This document shows positions 41,008 through 52,443 of a stretch of 64,000 bases of DNA, in pieces. The translations under genes and the position numbers were made by a program. Source of the stretch: Flaccisagitta enflata (lineage: Eukaryota > Chaetognatha > Sagittoidea > Aphragmophora); NCBI GenBank assembly GCA_965153355.1, contig OZ231128.1:2170001-2234000 (forward strand), given 5' to 3'. Under the pieces are notes generated by a model. That model was not told the origin of the DNA, did not search any database, and worked only from the letters and a program-made list of their open reading frames with translations. Numbering within the stretch: the first letter of the stretch is position 1; each line of letters begins with the position of its first letter.

Positions 41008-41504
41008 GGTATTTTTTCTACATAACGGTTCTTTTAAGCTGATATTGCATGCAGAAAAGACTTCAAAATCATTTTAAGGCGAGTGACTGAGATGAGCAAC
41101 GTACAGTGCAATGTTGAATTATGTCTACATCTTTATGATTGCTGTGAGTTGCTGCAAATTTACTACAATATTGCAGCAAATTGCGGCAAATCACCAAAAT
41201 TTCGGAAAAATTGGGAAAAAATTTCTGGAGGTTGATGATCGGTACATTGTGATATTTTCAGTTGAAATATGTACTGCAGCAAGATTCATTTTAATCAGTT
41301 TTTTTTATATCCAAAATTAACACCCTAGCATTTTTGGCAGCAGCTTGCAGCAAATCATATTTTATGCAATTACGTGACTAAAAATAGAAACTGATCAGCC
41401 GTAAACTACTTAGTCGAAAGATGAGAAACTTACGGGAGTAATGCTGTCTTGGAGATGGATGAAAAGTTAAGTATTGATAAACTACTCTTCCTTGCCATGA
41501 CACT

Positions 41505-41982
41505 TTAAGAATAGTCGCAGAAGCATTAGATGGTCAGCAGTACCCATACCCTGCCTAAGTAGGCTGTGGTAAAACTTGAAGGGGGAGCAGGGCAGCGGCC
41601 CCAAAGGGGTCGATGACCTATTCTTATACACATATGGGGGATTTTTTCCTCCTTCTCCTCCTCCTTCTCCTCGTCCCCCTCCCCTCTGACTCAGGCTAAA
41701 GGCCCCAATCCCAGCCTCAAGGCCCAAATCCCAGCCTTGAGGTCCAAATCCCAGTCTTGGGGATTCAAGGATAGGATTTGGGCTTCGAGGTTGAGATTTG
41801 GGCCTAAAGGCTGAGATTTTGACCCCGAGGCTGGGATTTGGGCCTTGAGGCTAGGATCTGAGTCTGGGCCGGGGGGGGGGGTGCAAAAAAGAAGCATAAG
41901 GAGAGGAAGGAGGAAAAAATCCCCCATATGTGTGAAAACATGAGTCATCAACCCCTTTGGGGCCTCTGCCCAAAAAGTAGAG
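41505..41982. mobile_element. Foldback family F, complete copy
   Basis: Left: AGTCGCAGAAGCATTAGATG, CAGCAGTACCC, GGGCAGCGGCCCCAAAGGGG, GATGACCTATTC, CATATGGGGGA, and a TCCTCC tract. Middle: about eight 'GGCTGGGATTTGGGCCTTGA' units in both orientations. Right: GGAAGGAGGAAAAAATCCCC, CATATGTGTGAAAACATGAG, then CCCCTTTGGGGCCTCTGCCC. The arms are inverted copies of each other. Confidence 0.6.
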
Positions 41983-42149
41983 ACCATACTTCAATGAGTA
42001 ATGAGCGCGTCGAAACAGGGAAAAAATTACAATGAATGAAATTGAGAAATTAAGAATTGAGAATTGGAATTGAAATTGAAAAAACAAATTAGAACTGAAA
42101 ATTCAAATTTGATTGAGATTGAAAATGTACAATTGACTCAGCGACTCAA

Positions 42150-42303
42150 TGCTTGTTTTCTCCATTTGACATATGTTTATGTTGGCGGCCTTACGCTCGA
42201 TCAGGGAAAGAGATTTTGCGAGGACATGGGAATGACTGGTGGAATTCAGTTCTTTCTTGCCGCAGATTTTTTTCCCGAATCCATGGACATAGCAAAGCTT
42301 TAA
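42150..42303 (+). CDS. Possible terminal coding exon, unknown protein
   Basis: An open segment ending GKRFCEDMGMTGG..., ESMDIAKL and a stop at 42301. A possible acceptor is CTCGATCAG near 42202, but the pyrimidine tract is weak, and no partner exon was found. It could equally be chance. Confidence 0.25.
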
Positions 42304-42630
42304 TTCGAGTGGCTTTATCGCTTTAGGCTGTTGTACATAAAACCAAGTCAACCCTTAGCCCTAACACTAACCCAAAGTTAAACAGCATTTAAATTGATGC
42401 GTGACATCCCCACGGCGTAGATGTGACAAGATGTGCGTGATTTGCACTAGCAGAATAGACATAAGGACTGACAGACCAATGGATGGACTGACAGACAGCC
42501 CTACTGTTAAACCATCTAAGAGATTGGAGGACACATCTAAGAAGCAAAGATATCACAAAAAATTTGACTGGCTAGAAAATTGTCAAAATTGCCACTCATA
42601 TTACGCAGAGACAGATAAAATGATTAAAGG

Positions 42631-42780
42631 AATAAGGCTGGACATATGGCAATCTTGTCAGGGACGGTCGGGCAGCAGCAGTAATGCAAAAACCGCTCGA
42701 AATTTTTAATGATGTTTTGGATGGACCGACAGACCGACCAACACGGCAGGGTGAAGAGTCACGTGTCCATGACTAAAACG
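42631..42780 (+). mobile_element. Diverged key-and-hairpin element
   Basis: AAGGCTGGACATATGGCAAT start, key TGTCAGGGAC, GGTCGGGCAGCAGCAGTAA, short GACC core and tail AGTCACGTGTCCATGACT then AAAAC. The match is about 8/10. It is preceded at 42400-42560 by related GACTGACAGACAGCC sequence. Confidence 0.5.
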
Positions 42781-43079
42781 GTTAAGTGGTGAAATTGTAC
42801 TTAGATTCCTCTGTTTGTCAGTTATATTCACTGTTCCTCATTTGATACAAAAATGTTTAATGCATCAGTAATTGTTAGTTAATCCAATGAAAGAACAAGG
42901 CCAAAATTCAACCTTTCCCACTCGCACCTGTTTAGAAAGTGACAAAATAGGTATCAAAATTGATTTAAACTTTTTTAAAAGCAGACATTTTTGAAGATTT
43001 TCAAAAAATCATTCTATCTTTACCAACCTCAGCTCTGTATCTCAAACGGTTTAGAAGCTAGAGCCCTCCAAAGAGAAGC

Positions 43080-43187
43080 ACTGATGTCAGTTCTAAACGC
43101 CAAGTAGGCCAATAGACCAACCAACCAACCAACCGACCGACAAACAGACACAGCCAGTTATAGAGGTGCTTTGTCGCACCTAAAAAG
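43080..43187 (+). mobile_element. Truncated key-and-hairpin element, AGGTGC subfamily
   Basis: GCCAAGTAGGCCAATAG, CCAACCAACCGACC core, and tail hairpin AGGTGCTTTGTCGCACCT then AAAAAG. It shares its end with the 31666 element; the key itself is lost. Confidence 0.55.
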
Positions 43188-43381
43188 ATAGCAATACGAA
43201 ATTGGCGTCAAATGAAAGTACTTTTGAAGGGCTTTCTGATGACCTAAGATTTTAATAGGGTTTTCCTTTATTCATAGCAAAAATAGCCATCTAGAAGTGC
43301 ATCTTTTTTTTTAGTCGTATGGTAGATGCATCCTTAGCGTTTTATTCCTGCGGCTGAGCTTTTTATCGAGCGCATGAGTAG

Positions 43382-43386
<5 letters not shown>

Positions 43387-43442
<56 letters not shown>

Positions 43443-43522
43443 TACATCAACAAAAAAACACCACAGACGGATCGAAGGACCGACAGACAAAGCCTCTTAT
43501 GGAGATGCCAGGACGCATCTAG
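43387..43522 (+). repeat. (GA)n microsatellite plus key-and-hairpin tail
   Basis: A GA run to 43439, then ACGGATCGAAGGACCGACAG, CTCTTATGGAGATGC and GGACGCATCT: the right end of a GATGCGTCC-type element whose left part is not clear. Confidence 0.6.
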
Positions 43523-43939
43523 AACAGACAAATTAGAAACTTAAACAATTTTCATGACCGCCGACGCACATCAATATGAGGATGTGTGCATTGATTGGTC
43601 AGTTGGTTGATCACTTGGTGAGAAATTTGTTTCACCATTCACCATTCGCCTACTATTCCCAGATGAATTACGCGGAAAAGTGAAGATTAGACAAGTCAAT
43701 GAATCAGAAAGAGATAAAGATTGATAACATTCATTAGTTGCAGACTCTTGACTTTTTAACAGGTGGACTATCCTTCGGTCAGCTGTCCATTGTTCATTGG
43801 TCCTTTGGTCAATATTGATGCAGTCAAAAAGTTTAGAGATGAGCATTTTTGCCCTGCCTGTGTGTATGGGTGTGGAAGGAAGTTTGAAAAAGGGGGTTGT
43901 ATGGCTCTTCCTTCCCAACCAATATCACTTGTTTTGTTT

Positions 43940-44525
43940 TTACAAGGCTGGATACACGGCTACCCCAGTCGCATGCAGGTGGGCAGGGGCAGTATTTAAG
44001 GTCGCTAAAGCATTTTGACAAGAGCAATGAGGCCAAAGACAGTAAAAAAATAAAGGCCGGATATGTCTATTGGTCTTATGTTCCATTAGTCTATAATGAT
44101 AGTCAAAAGTTGCAAAAATGTTAGATGGTCAGCGGTACCCAATGTTCCTAGGTTTGTGTATGTGAGGTTGAGACGGTGACAGGGGCAGCAGCCCCAATGG
44201 GACCAATGACCTATGCTTTCACATATAGGGAAATTTTCTCTCCTCCTCAAGGTAAGGATACGGGTCTTGAAGCTAGGATTCAAGACTGGGACTTTGAGCT
44301 ATGAGGTTGAGATTTTGGGCTTCTGGGCTGGGATTTGGGCTTTGGGGCTAAAATTTGGGCTTCCGGGCTGGGATTTAGGTCTTGGGATCAGATATTGGGC
44401 TTGGGACTAGGATTTGGACTTTGAGGCTGGGATTTGGGCCTTATAGCTGAGGTCTGAGCCTCACGGATGAATGGACAACAGAGGTTGGGTTAAAGGATCA
44501 ACAGAAGTTGTAGTCGCGTGCACCT
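43940..44525 (+). repeat. Composite of key-and-hairpin start and family F core
   Basis: AAGGCTGGATACACGGCTAC with key AGTCGCATGC (about 43968) and GGTGGGCAGGGGCAG, then at 44103 GTTGCAAAAATGTTAGATGG, CAGCGGTACCC, and about ten 'GGCTGGGATTTGGGCTT' units, ending in a hairpin-like AGTCGCGTGCACCTGACTT at 44513. The key and tail match in AGTCGC.TGC. Confidence 0.55.
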
Positions 44526-45690
44526 GACTTAAAACCATATTCTTAAAGTGCATTCATTAGCCCACCAATATAGGAATGAGAGAATGAGTAAAAAAATGAA
44601 TAAATGAATGGAATGCATGCGTGAGATAGTAAATGAACAAATAAAAAAAAACAATGAGTAAACAATTAAGCAACCCTGGGTTACAAGACCTTCGCGGACA
44701 GGGCAAAAATGTGCGTTTTTACTCTTTGGGGTTATGGCCCCACAAACCATAAGACCTTACCTCTCATAGAGATTCAGAGACATGGAAAGAGTTAAAGAGT
44801 CTCAAAAGATTTCAAAATTTTAAAATGCACTGTGGAATCCAATTTGAAGCAAGGCAAAAAGGGTGACATAAAGGAGCAAATGCTTGGTTCGTTCATCTTT
44901 GTAGTTTTCCTCCTCCTCCTCCTCCTCCTCCTCCACCTCTCTTCTCCTCCTCTTCCTCTTGATGTTTTTTCAAAAACTTTGTTCCTTTTTTCATCAAAAG
45001 CATATGCCAAACAGCATTAGCTTTATACCATGATTTAAACATGAGTGCCAATAAGATGACATTGTGAAGAAATGAAGGAAAAATGGAAAATTGCCGAAAA
45101 AACGCATTTTGAGGGATAAAACCATCAAAAAACAAGTGCAATGCGCCGACCCTTCTCATTATAAATGGATACCTTTTCATGTCTTTCCCATTTCATATGT
45201 TGTTCCTACATTGAAAACTTTCCGAGTATGGCAGTTTCAACTTTACACCTCCCTCTACTTAAGTGGGCGAAGCAGCACAAAACTGGGTTAGACAATTAAC
45301 ACTCCCAGACTATTCTTATCTAGAGCATGTGTGTCTCAGCAACATTTTTGATTTAGGATTACGCTACACAAGTTACAGGTCTGTACTGTATCATATGATA
45401 CAGTACAAAGTTTGTATTGACTACTGTTTCATATTGTATCATGATATATATTCAATAACAAGCCTCATCAGTTAACGCGATGTGTCATCCACATCAATTC
45501 GACGGCATAAGAAAGTAGATCAACGGACTGACGGACAGCGCCGTATGGGAGCCTATGATTTTGGGGGTGCCACCTCCAATTTGTGTCACAACAACTTCTT
45601 AGTGTCCCAATTATTCTAACTAGTGATTTTTTGCCTCTGTATATAAAGACAACAGTAATTCTTTGCGCATTTCAGCATTAGAAAGCTTTG
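44526..45690. other. Repeat-poor stretch, no confident gene
   Basis: A GAGAATGAGT/AATGAATAAATG degenerate array (44575-44610) and a TCCTCC tract (44910-44945). The open frame across 45091-45250 (PKKRILRDKTIKKQVQC...) has no matching splice sites or recognised domain. Confidence 0.35.
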
Positions 45691-45704
45691 TCTCTCTTTC
45701 TTTC

Positions 45705-45759
45705 TCTCTCTCTTCATCTTGCTCTCTTTCTCTTTTTCTTTCTCTTTCTCTTTCTCTTT

Positions 45760-45790
<31 letters not shown>

Positions 45791-45792
45791 TT
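45705..45792 (+). repeat. TTTCTC/CT-rich microsatellite
   Basis: TTTCTC hexamers passing into TC repeats. Confidence 0.85.
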
Positions 45793-46014
45793 GAGGTGTG
45801 TGTCCCAAGAAGGGGCCGCCATGGCGGCCCTGGCGGCCCCTTGCCATACAGCCCTGCTGACGGACCAATTGAAAAACAGACCCTCTTTAAGAAGACACAA
45901 GGCCGTATAGTGGCGTATACACTCCCTCCCATTGCAGATAGCTCCACATCATTGGAACAAGGGTTTACTGCCTTCAAGCTAAGTAATGAAAAATTTTCAA
46001 CTAAAAAAGAACAA

Positions 46015-46530
46015 GTCGCCCAAGGGCAATACGTGGTCAGCGATACCCGTTGCCCTGCTTTGCATGGTTGTAAATCAGAATGAGAGGCAGGGCAGCGGCC
46101 ATGAAGGGGACGAAGTCCTGTAGAACACAGGGGACTTTTGTTTGTTTGTTTGTCTGTCCATCCGCCCCCCCCAGGCCCTCTCAGGCCTGAAATCTGTCAT
46201 CTCAGGCCTAAAATCTGCCCTCTCAGGCTTGAAATCTGCCCTTTCAGGCCTGGAATCTGAGAGGGCAGATTTCAGGCCTGAAAGGGCAGATTTAAGGCCT
46301 GAGAAGACAGGTTTCAGACCTGAGAGAGCAAATTTCAGGCCTGAGAGGGCAGATTCAAGGCCTGAGAGGACAGATTTCAGGCCTGAGAGGGCAGATTTTA
46401 GGCCTGAGAGGGCAAATTTCAGGCCTGATAGAGCCTGGGGAGGACGAACGAACGGACAAACGAACGAACAAAAGTCCCCTGTGTTCTACAGGACTTCGTC
46501 CCCTTCGGGGCCGCTGCCCAAAAAGGAAAA
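46015..46530. mobile_element. Foldback element with AGGCCTGAGAGGGCAGATTT core
   Basis: Long inverted arms: AAGTCCTGTAGAACACAGGG, GACTTTTGTT at the left (46110-46142) and their complement at 46470-46500. The core is a 21-bp unit, AGGCCTGAGAGGGCAGATTT plus C, in both orientations (about 14 units). The flanks have family F marks (GTCAGCGATACCC, GGGGCCGCTGCCC). A sister with a different core is at 54745-55375. Confidence 0.7.
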
Positions 46531-46689
46531 ATCAAATATTCACATTTTAAGCAGTGCTAATTGGCCTCTATCATCTCCATCAAAATGATCTAAAATGATT
46601 TCTGTAATTCATTTGAACTATAATTCAACCAGATAATCATGTATCATTTCACTCCGGTTTCACCTGGTAATCTGTAGAAGAAAAATATG

Positions 46690-46930
46690 AGAATAATACC
46701 CCAGCAATAACCGAGCATACCCAAGCATACCCAAGAAATACCCTAGCAATACCCAATTAATACCCGAGCAATACCCGAGCATACTCGAGTGATACCAAAG
46801 CAATACCAAAGTAATACCTGGGAATACTCAAGCATACCCAAGCAATACCCAAGCAATACCCAAGCAATACCGGAGCATACCCAAGCATACCCGAGTATAC
46901 CCCAGGTTTTAATCTCACCTCAGATTACAT
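46690..46930. repeat. ATACCCAAGC degenerate 10-bp array
   Basis: About 22 units of AATACCCAAGC/CATACCCGAG, ending TTTTAATCTCACCTCAGATT as in the element at 31236-31464. Confidence 0.65.
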
Positions 46931-47375
46931 GGTGGGTTTGTCATGATTGAAATTTCAGCATTTTATCAGAATGATCATGATGTTAGTCGCTTAGTCGCTT
47001 CTTCTTTATTGCATATTCTTTATTCTCCTTATACCTGCGATAGAAAAAGGCGGATTATTTACTTCTTAAGATTTTAACTCTTTTGACCAAAAAACCCTGT
47101 TAATGCTCTTTTATTTTGAGCAACCCTTCAGGCTTTAGGAGTAATGTAACTGTAAGGCTTCCGAAGGAAATAAGGCCGAATACTTGCAAGGCCTGGATTT
47201 CTAGTTTATTTCAAACGAATGACCGTGACCTTAGCTGAAGTGCCTGAGCTTTCGTCTATTGTTGTTCCATCCAAATCAGGGAGTAAATTCATAGACACGC
47301 GAAAGGAAAAGGAAAATATTTCGTAAAGATCAACCAACACACTCATCTCATCTCATCTCATCTCATCTCGATAGA
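46931..47375. other. AT-rich DNA, no gene seen
   Basis: Contains a five-fold TCTCA repeat at about 47345-47370; nothing else is recognised. Confidence 0.4.
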
Positions 47376-47376
47376 A

Positions 47377-47619
47377 CAAGGCCAAGCTATAGCCAATATG
47401 TGAGCTACACCAATTAAGAATCTGTGAATGAACGTTATGAATGAACGAATGAATGAATGAATGAATGAATGAATGAATGAATGAATGAATGAACGAATGA
47501 ATGAATGAATGAATGAATGAATGAACGAATGAATGAACGAATGAATAAATGAATGAATGAATAAATGAACGAATGAATGAATGAAGGAATGAATGAATGA
47601 ATGAATGAATGAATGAATG

Positions 47620-47670
<51 letters not shown>

Positions 47671-47830
47671 GAATGAATGAAAGAATTAGGTAATTTATGC
47701 ATGAACAACTGAGTGTGGGAAGGCATGAGGGATGAGGAATGACATCGTGATCAATTGTAACGCGTGGTTTTGAGGTTTGCATGACGAACTGACCGACTGA
47801 CGAATCATTAATACAGCCAAATCTGAACAA
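47377..47830 (+). mobile_element. GAAT/GATT-core key-and-hairpin element, decayed 3' end
   Basis: AACAAGGCCAAGCTATAGCC start, closely matching the 34649 copy, then about 240 bp of GAAT with a GATT block (47623-47665). After the array the CCGACTGACGA core and ATACAGCC are diverged and no clean hairpin remains. Confidence 0.6.
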
Positions 47831-48052
47831 TAAACGGTTTGGGCGATTATGACGAAATTTTCCTTTCGTCCCGTATATGTCACGCAGCCTACATAGGTTT
47901 TTCCAACGTATGAAAGTTAAAACAGCATTGCATTTACAAAATGCGGCCAGAATTCTCTAATGTACAAAGGAGCTGCGAGCATTCAATGGTGTTAACTCCG
48001 GATTGTTCACAATTATCCTTTACTATTGACAAACAAAATGCTTACCTCATTC

Positions 48053-48220
48053 AACAAGGCCGGATACACGGCCATCAGTTGCGGACGGGTGGGCAGGGGT
48101 GGAAATGCGCGTTTTCCCACTTTTTGACTCGATCATTACAGACGGACCGACGAACGGACGGACCGACGAACGGACGGACCTACAAAACCTCTTATAGAGT
48201 TGCGTGTCCGCAACTAAAAA
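48053..48220 (+). mobile_element. Key-and-hairpin element, AGTTGCGGAC subfamily
   Basis: AACAAGGCC (48053), key AGTTGCGGAC (48077-48086), GGGTGGGCAGGGG, GGACCGACGAAC core, and right arm GTCCGCAACT (48206-48215, 10/10), then AAAAA. It is nearly the same length as the 913 copy. Confidence 0.8.
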
Positions 48221-48276
48221 CTATGTCACACAATACGAATATAGTTTTCTCACTTTCTCACTTTCTTCTTGTACAG

Positions 48277-48494
48277 TCAGTGGACAAAACACTGTAGGTA
48301 GAGAACTCAATCTATTGGCTTTGATCCAACTCGCTGATGATAAACAGAATACTGTAAAGAACAACTGGCTGTTGAAATTTCGGTTGACTGATATGCTACA
48401 ACGTTGGCAAAAATCCAACTTCAATAGAATAGAATGTGACTACCATATTCTTAATCCTGATGAAATTCTGAGAAGTGTGACATGTCACACTTAA
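48277..48494 (+). CDS. Terminal coding exon, unknown protein
   Basis: The acceptor CTTTCTTCTTGTACAG at 48276 is strong. The exon opens with two bases of a split codon (incoming phase 1) and reads SGQNTVGRELNLLALIQLAD and onward for 71 codons to a TAA at 48492. The peptide is compositionally normal and unrelated to local simple repeats, with residues such as NNWLLKFRLTDMLQRW. An ATTAAA at about 48539 could be the polyadenylation signal. The upstream exons were not identified. No domain is recognised. Confidence 0.5.
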
Positions 48495-48592
48495 CATATT
48501 TTAAAAGAAATATTTTTTTAAAATTGCATTAGAACTAAATTAAACATCGACAGAATTTTTTATTTTCATTTAAAAGTATAGGTTGTGACATA

Positions 48593-49183
48593 ACCATGGC
48601 CAAAAAAAAAGTAGACACTGAATTTTTACCATTTGATTAAAAACCAGTAATAATGTTTATATGAAATCTATGAGCATTCAAAAGTGCTTTAAAAACTCTA
48701 CAAATCTAGACCAAGCAGAAATTTCTAACTTAAGTAGTTTAGAAATGACACTTTTGATTGAAGTTCAACACTCATTTTTCAAAATGCCAAAAAGAGCAAA
48801 TTTCATGGCTGGTCAACAAGGCACTTTTTAATTTACTTTTTCTGTAAAATGAAGAAATAAATTGAATGGTACAAATGTTTCAGGTGAAAATATAGTATTT
48901 TTAATTCTTTACACGATGAAACCAATCAAAATTCATGATTCCGCTTTGTTTAAGAGCTGTATCAATCTAAAGTTGGTTACTCTAGAAATATCTGAGATTT
49001 TTGAGTAGTTATCTTATAAATATCAGAGCTTCTAAAGTGCTGAAGCCAGAATGTTCAGAGAGAGCTCTAATGAAAGATTTTTTGCAGCTCTATAAAACCA
49101 TCATGAATTTTAACGGTTTAACATTTTTAGTCACCAAGCAATCAACAATCAAAAAATTGCGTTTACTTTTTTTTGGCCATGGT
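48593..49183. mobile_element. ACCATGG MITE, copy B
   Basis: Inverted ends ACCATGGCCAAAAAAAAAGT and its near complement, flanked by TA on both sides (48591-48592 and 49184-49185). The interior matches the sequence after 59103 in inverse orientation and serves as the empty-site reference for the element at 59441. Confidence 0.8.
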
Positions 49184-49286
49184 TATCAAACTTCTCAGAA
49201 TTTCATCAGGATTATGAATCTGTATGTTTCATTTTAGTTGGTTAGAGTTGGATTTTTGCCAATTTTGTTGCTGAAAAGCCGGCTGT

Positions 49287-50455
49287 AAGGCCAACACCTA
49301 TAAGTCGCGTGCAGGATATAGATAGCTTAAGATGACTTCAATTGACTATAAATGACTCAGGGTGACCTGAAATGACTTTAAATGACTTAAAATGACTTTA
49401 ATGACCATATTGACCTTTTTGAATTAAATGACTTAATACAACTTAATATGACTTAAAATGACTTAGAATGACTTAAAATGACTTAAAATGACTTAGAATG
49501 ACTTATAATGGCATTTGGGAAGGAGCTGTGAGCCCAAAAAGCTGAAAAACGCCAAAAAAGTAATAGTCGCAAAAGCGTTAGATGGTCAGCGGTACCCGTT
49601 GCCCCTATGTGAGTGTAGGGGCAACGACCCCGAAGGGGCCGATGACCTATGCTGTTTTTATTGGGCCTCAAGGATGGAATTAGGGCCTGGAGGCTGGGAT
49701 TGGGGCCTTGAGGCTTGGATTAGGGCCTTGAGGCTGAGATTTGAGCTTCGAGGTTGTGATTTCAGCTTCAAAGTTGAGATTTGAGCTTTGAGGTTGGGAT
49801 TTGAGCTTCAGGGCAGGGATTTGAGCTTGGAAGTTGGTATTTGAGCTTCGAGGCTAGGATTTGAGCTTCAAGGCTGGGATTTGTGCCTTGAGACTAGGAT
49901 TTGAGCTTAAGGGCTGGGATTTGAGCCTCAAGGCTGGGATTTGAGCCTAGAGACTGAGATTTGAGCCCCAAGGCTGAAATTTGAGCCTCAAGGCTGGGAT
50001 TTGAACTTCAAAGCGGGGATTTGAGCCTCAAAGCTAGAGGGGGATTTGAGAGGTCAGCAGGCCCCGAAGGAATTAATGACCTATGCTAGGCTGTAATTTG
50101 AGTTATAAGGCTGGGATTTGAGCCAAAAGATTGGAATATGAGCGATGAAGCTGGGATTCAAGCCATAAGGTTGGAATTTGAGCCCTGAGCCTGACATTCA
50201 AGCTCGAGACTGTGAATTAGGCTTGAGGATGTGATTTGAGCTTCGAAGCCAGGGGGGGACGGAGAAGGAGGAGGAGAAGAAGAAGGAGGGGGAGAAAATT
50301 TCTCCCTGTGTGAAAGCATAGGTCATCGGCCCCTTTGGGGCCGCTGCCCAAAAAGGGGACCAACCAACCAACCAACCAACCAACCAACCGACCAACCGAC
50401 TGATCGACCAACCAACAAAGTGGGGTGTAGAGTCGCGTAGTACGCGACTAAAAAT
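49287..50455 (+). mobile_element. Long composite key-and-hairpin element
   Basis: AAGGCCAACACCTATAAGTC start with key AGTCGCGTGC, then a TGACTTAAAA decamer array (49330-49505), a complete family F unit (49563-50358) with about 18 'GGCTGGGATTTGAGCCT' units, a CCAACCAACCGACC core, and hairpin AGTCGCGTAGTACGCGACT then AAAAA at 50454. The key matches right arm GTACGCGACT 9/10. Three core types stand in series within one pair of ends. Confidence 0.65.
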
Positions 50456-50629
50456 AAGAGCACAACCAACTTGGCCTAGCGACAAAAATGACAGGAAACA
50501 GAAAGTAGTTCTTCAGTGAATTTTCATCTGAAGTAGCAGTCTCGTTTGGCTTGTCATTTCTAAGCGTATTGAGCTACAAGAACCTAACCCCATATATATA
50601 TATAGAAGGGATATCAACTTTGTTGAGAT

Positions 50630-51015
50630 GTCTTTTTCGGGCAGCGGCTCCAAAGGGGTCGATGACCTATGCTTTCACACATGTGTGAATTTTTCTCCTC
50701 TTACTCCTTCTCCTCCTTCTTCGTCCAAATTCCAGCTTAGAGGGCAAGGTCTCAACCTCCAGGCTAGGATTTGGGCCTTGAGGCTAGGATTTGGACCTCA
50801 AAACTGGGATTTGGGCCTCGAGACTGGAATTTGGGCCTCAAAACTGGGACTTGAGGGGGGATGGAGGAGGAGGAGGAGGAGGAGAAAATTCCATAAGTGT
50901 GAAAGTATAGGTCATCAACCCCTTCAGGGCTGCTGCCCTGCTCCCCCTTCAACTTCAAGCCCAAACTATTTAGGCAGGGCACAGGTACCGCTGACCATCT
51001 AAAGCTTTTGCAACT
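50630..51015. mobile_element. Foldback family F, inverted copy
   Basis: GGGCAGCGGCTCCAAAGGGG, GATGACCTATGCTTTCACAC, a TCCTCC tract, six 'GGCTAGGATTTGGGCCT' units, GGAGGAGGAGAAAATTCC, and the right arm through GCCCTGCTCC, GGTACCGCTGACCATC and TTTTGCAACTATT. Confidence 0.6.
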
Positions 51016-51099
51016 ATTATACCAATAGAATTATGATTTCCTCCCTGGTCTTGTCTTGAAGATTTGTTTGAATATCTTTCAAATAGTCACTGATTTTAT

Positions 51100-51345
51100 A
51101 GTTTTTAAGTCGCTTGCTAAGCGACTATATAAGAGAGTGTCCCTTAGCAGGTCTGTCTGTCTGTCTATCTGGAACGCAAAACTTAAGATGACGTGAATTG
51201 GCTGAAAAAGCCATTTCTGAGCATAACTGTCCCTGCCCTGCCACAATACAGCCCCAACCCACTCATACTGTCCTGCCCACCTACATCACTGCCCCTGCCC
51301 ACTCACAAATGACTACTTATTCGCCATGTAGACCTTATTAAAACT
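51100..51345 (-). mobile_element. Diverged inverted key-and-hairpin element
   Basis: Hairpin AGTCGCTTGCTAAGCGACT (51108-51126), AGTGTCCCTTAGCAGG, GTCTGTCTGTCTATC core, CCTGCCC motifs, and CTTATTCGCCATGTAGACCT at the other end. Confidence 0.5.
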
Positions 51346-51354
51346 GTAACAGTC

Positions 51355-51795
51355 TTTTTCAGGGGCCTCGCGGCAACAGTAACCTCGGGCCTCGCGCAAG
51401 GTTGATCCGGGCCAGCCCCCATGGGGCCAGAAACCTTAATCCCCGTTGATTAACATGTAAGTTTGACAAAAACTAAAAAGATACAAAAACTTTCATCGAG
51501 TTAAATGGAAATTTGACAAAAAAATGCAAAAATCCTTTTTGAATATTATGGAAAACTAACATAGAAATAAAATGAAAAAAAAGAGCAGAAATTCCCCTAA
51601 GATAATATGAGAATTTGACAAAGAAACTAAAAGAAATTCCCATTAAGTAATATGGAAACTCACCTCTGCGTCCTACAGGACATAGGGCCTTTAGGGCCGC
51701 TGACCTGCTTACACAATTACATTAAACCTTCTCTCAATCGCTCCCAGCAGGGTATCGGGTACCGTTGACCATGTGCGATCCTTGGATGACTAGTT
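51355..51795. mobile_element. Foldback relative with GGGAATTTGACA core
   Basis: It ends with CCTACAGGACATAGGGCC, TTTAGGGCCGCTGACCTGC and GGTACCGTTGACCATG, the same right arm as family F. The core is about five units of GGAAATTTGACAAAAA-type sequence. Confidence 0.45.
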
Positions 51796-52029
51796 AGGAT
51801 TCAAATGTTCTCTCTATGCAAAATCAACCATCATTCTTCAAAACTTTCGTATCATCATGTAAATGGGACAACTTTCAATTGGGCAGATGTGCTTTGACTA
51901 ATGTCTTGAGATCCATGATTCCTAAGTAACAACACTAACAGACACACAGTTCATTTTCACTTATTAATGATATGATGTCAATTTGATTCATCTTTTATCA
52001 AAAAAATTGTACATATCAAAGAATACTTC

Positions 52030-52188
52030 AACAAGGCCGGATACACGGCAATCCAGTCGCGGACGGTTGGGCAGGAGCAGTAACGCAAAAACGGCTCAGA
52101 ATTCACAAATGTGACGGACCGACTGACAAACCGACATACCGACCAACCGACATGATAAGGTGTAGAGTCGCGTGTCCGCGACTAAAAG
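52030..52188 (+). mobile_element. Key-and-hairpin element, AGTCGCGGAC subfamily
   Basis: AACAAGGCC (52030), key AGTCGCGGAC (52055-52064), GGTTGGGCAGGAGCAGTAAC, GACCGACTGAC core, and right arm GTCCGCGACT (52174-52183, 10/10), then AAAAG. Informative because the left hairpin arm (AGTCGCGTGT) differs from the key, yet the right arm still matches the key. Confidence 0.8.
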
Positions 52189-52443
52189 CAGGCTTTAATC
52201 ATATTACCTTTAAGTGTGAATTTGTTGAGTGATTAAGAAGATCATTATACAATTACGCTAATTGTGTATAAATGTTTTGTCGCTGCTGTAAAACTGCGGT
52301 GAAGAGTGCGGTGAAGAGTGATGACTGAGAATTTTTACTGTCCAAAGTCTTCTTGTCGAGACAAAAAAAAATTCATCCCAAAGATTTATCAGTCAACTCA
52401 AGAAAAATCTTCGAACAAGTTTAAATGAATATAATGAGGATAT

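Noticed and set aside
45091-45475. Frames resembling a Gag-like YLSG/GEAAQNWVRQL segment
   Set aside because: The match is short, would need a frameshift, and lacks any neighbouring retroelement domains.
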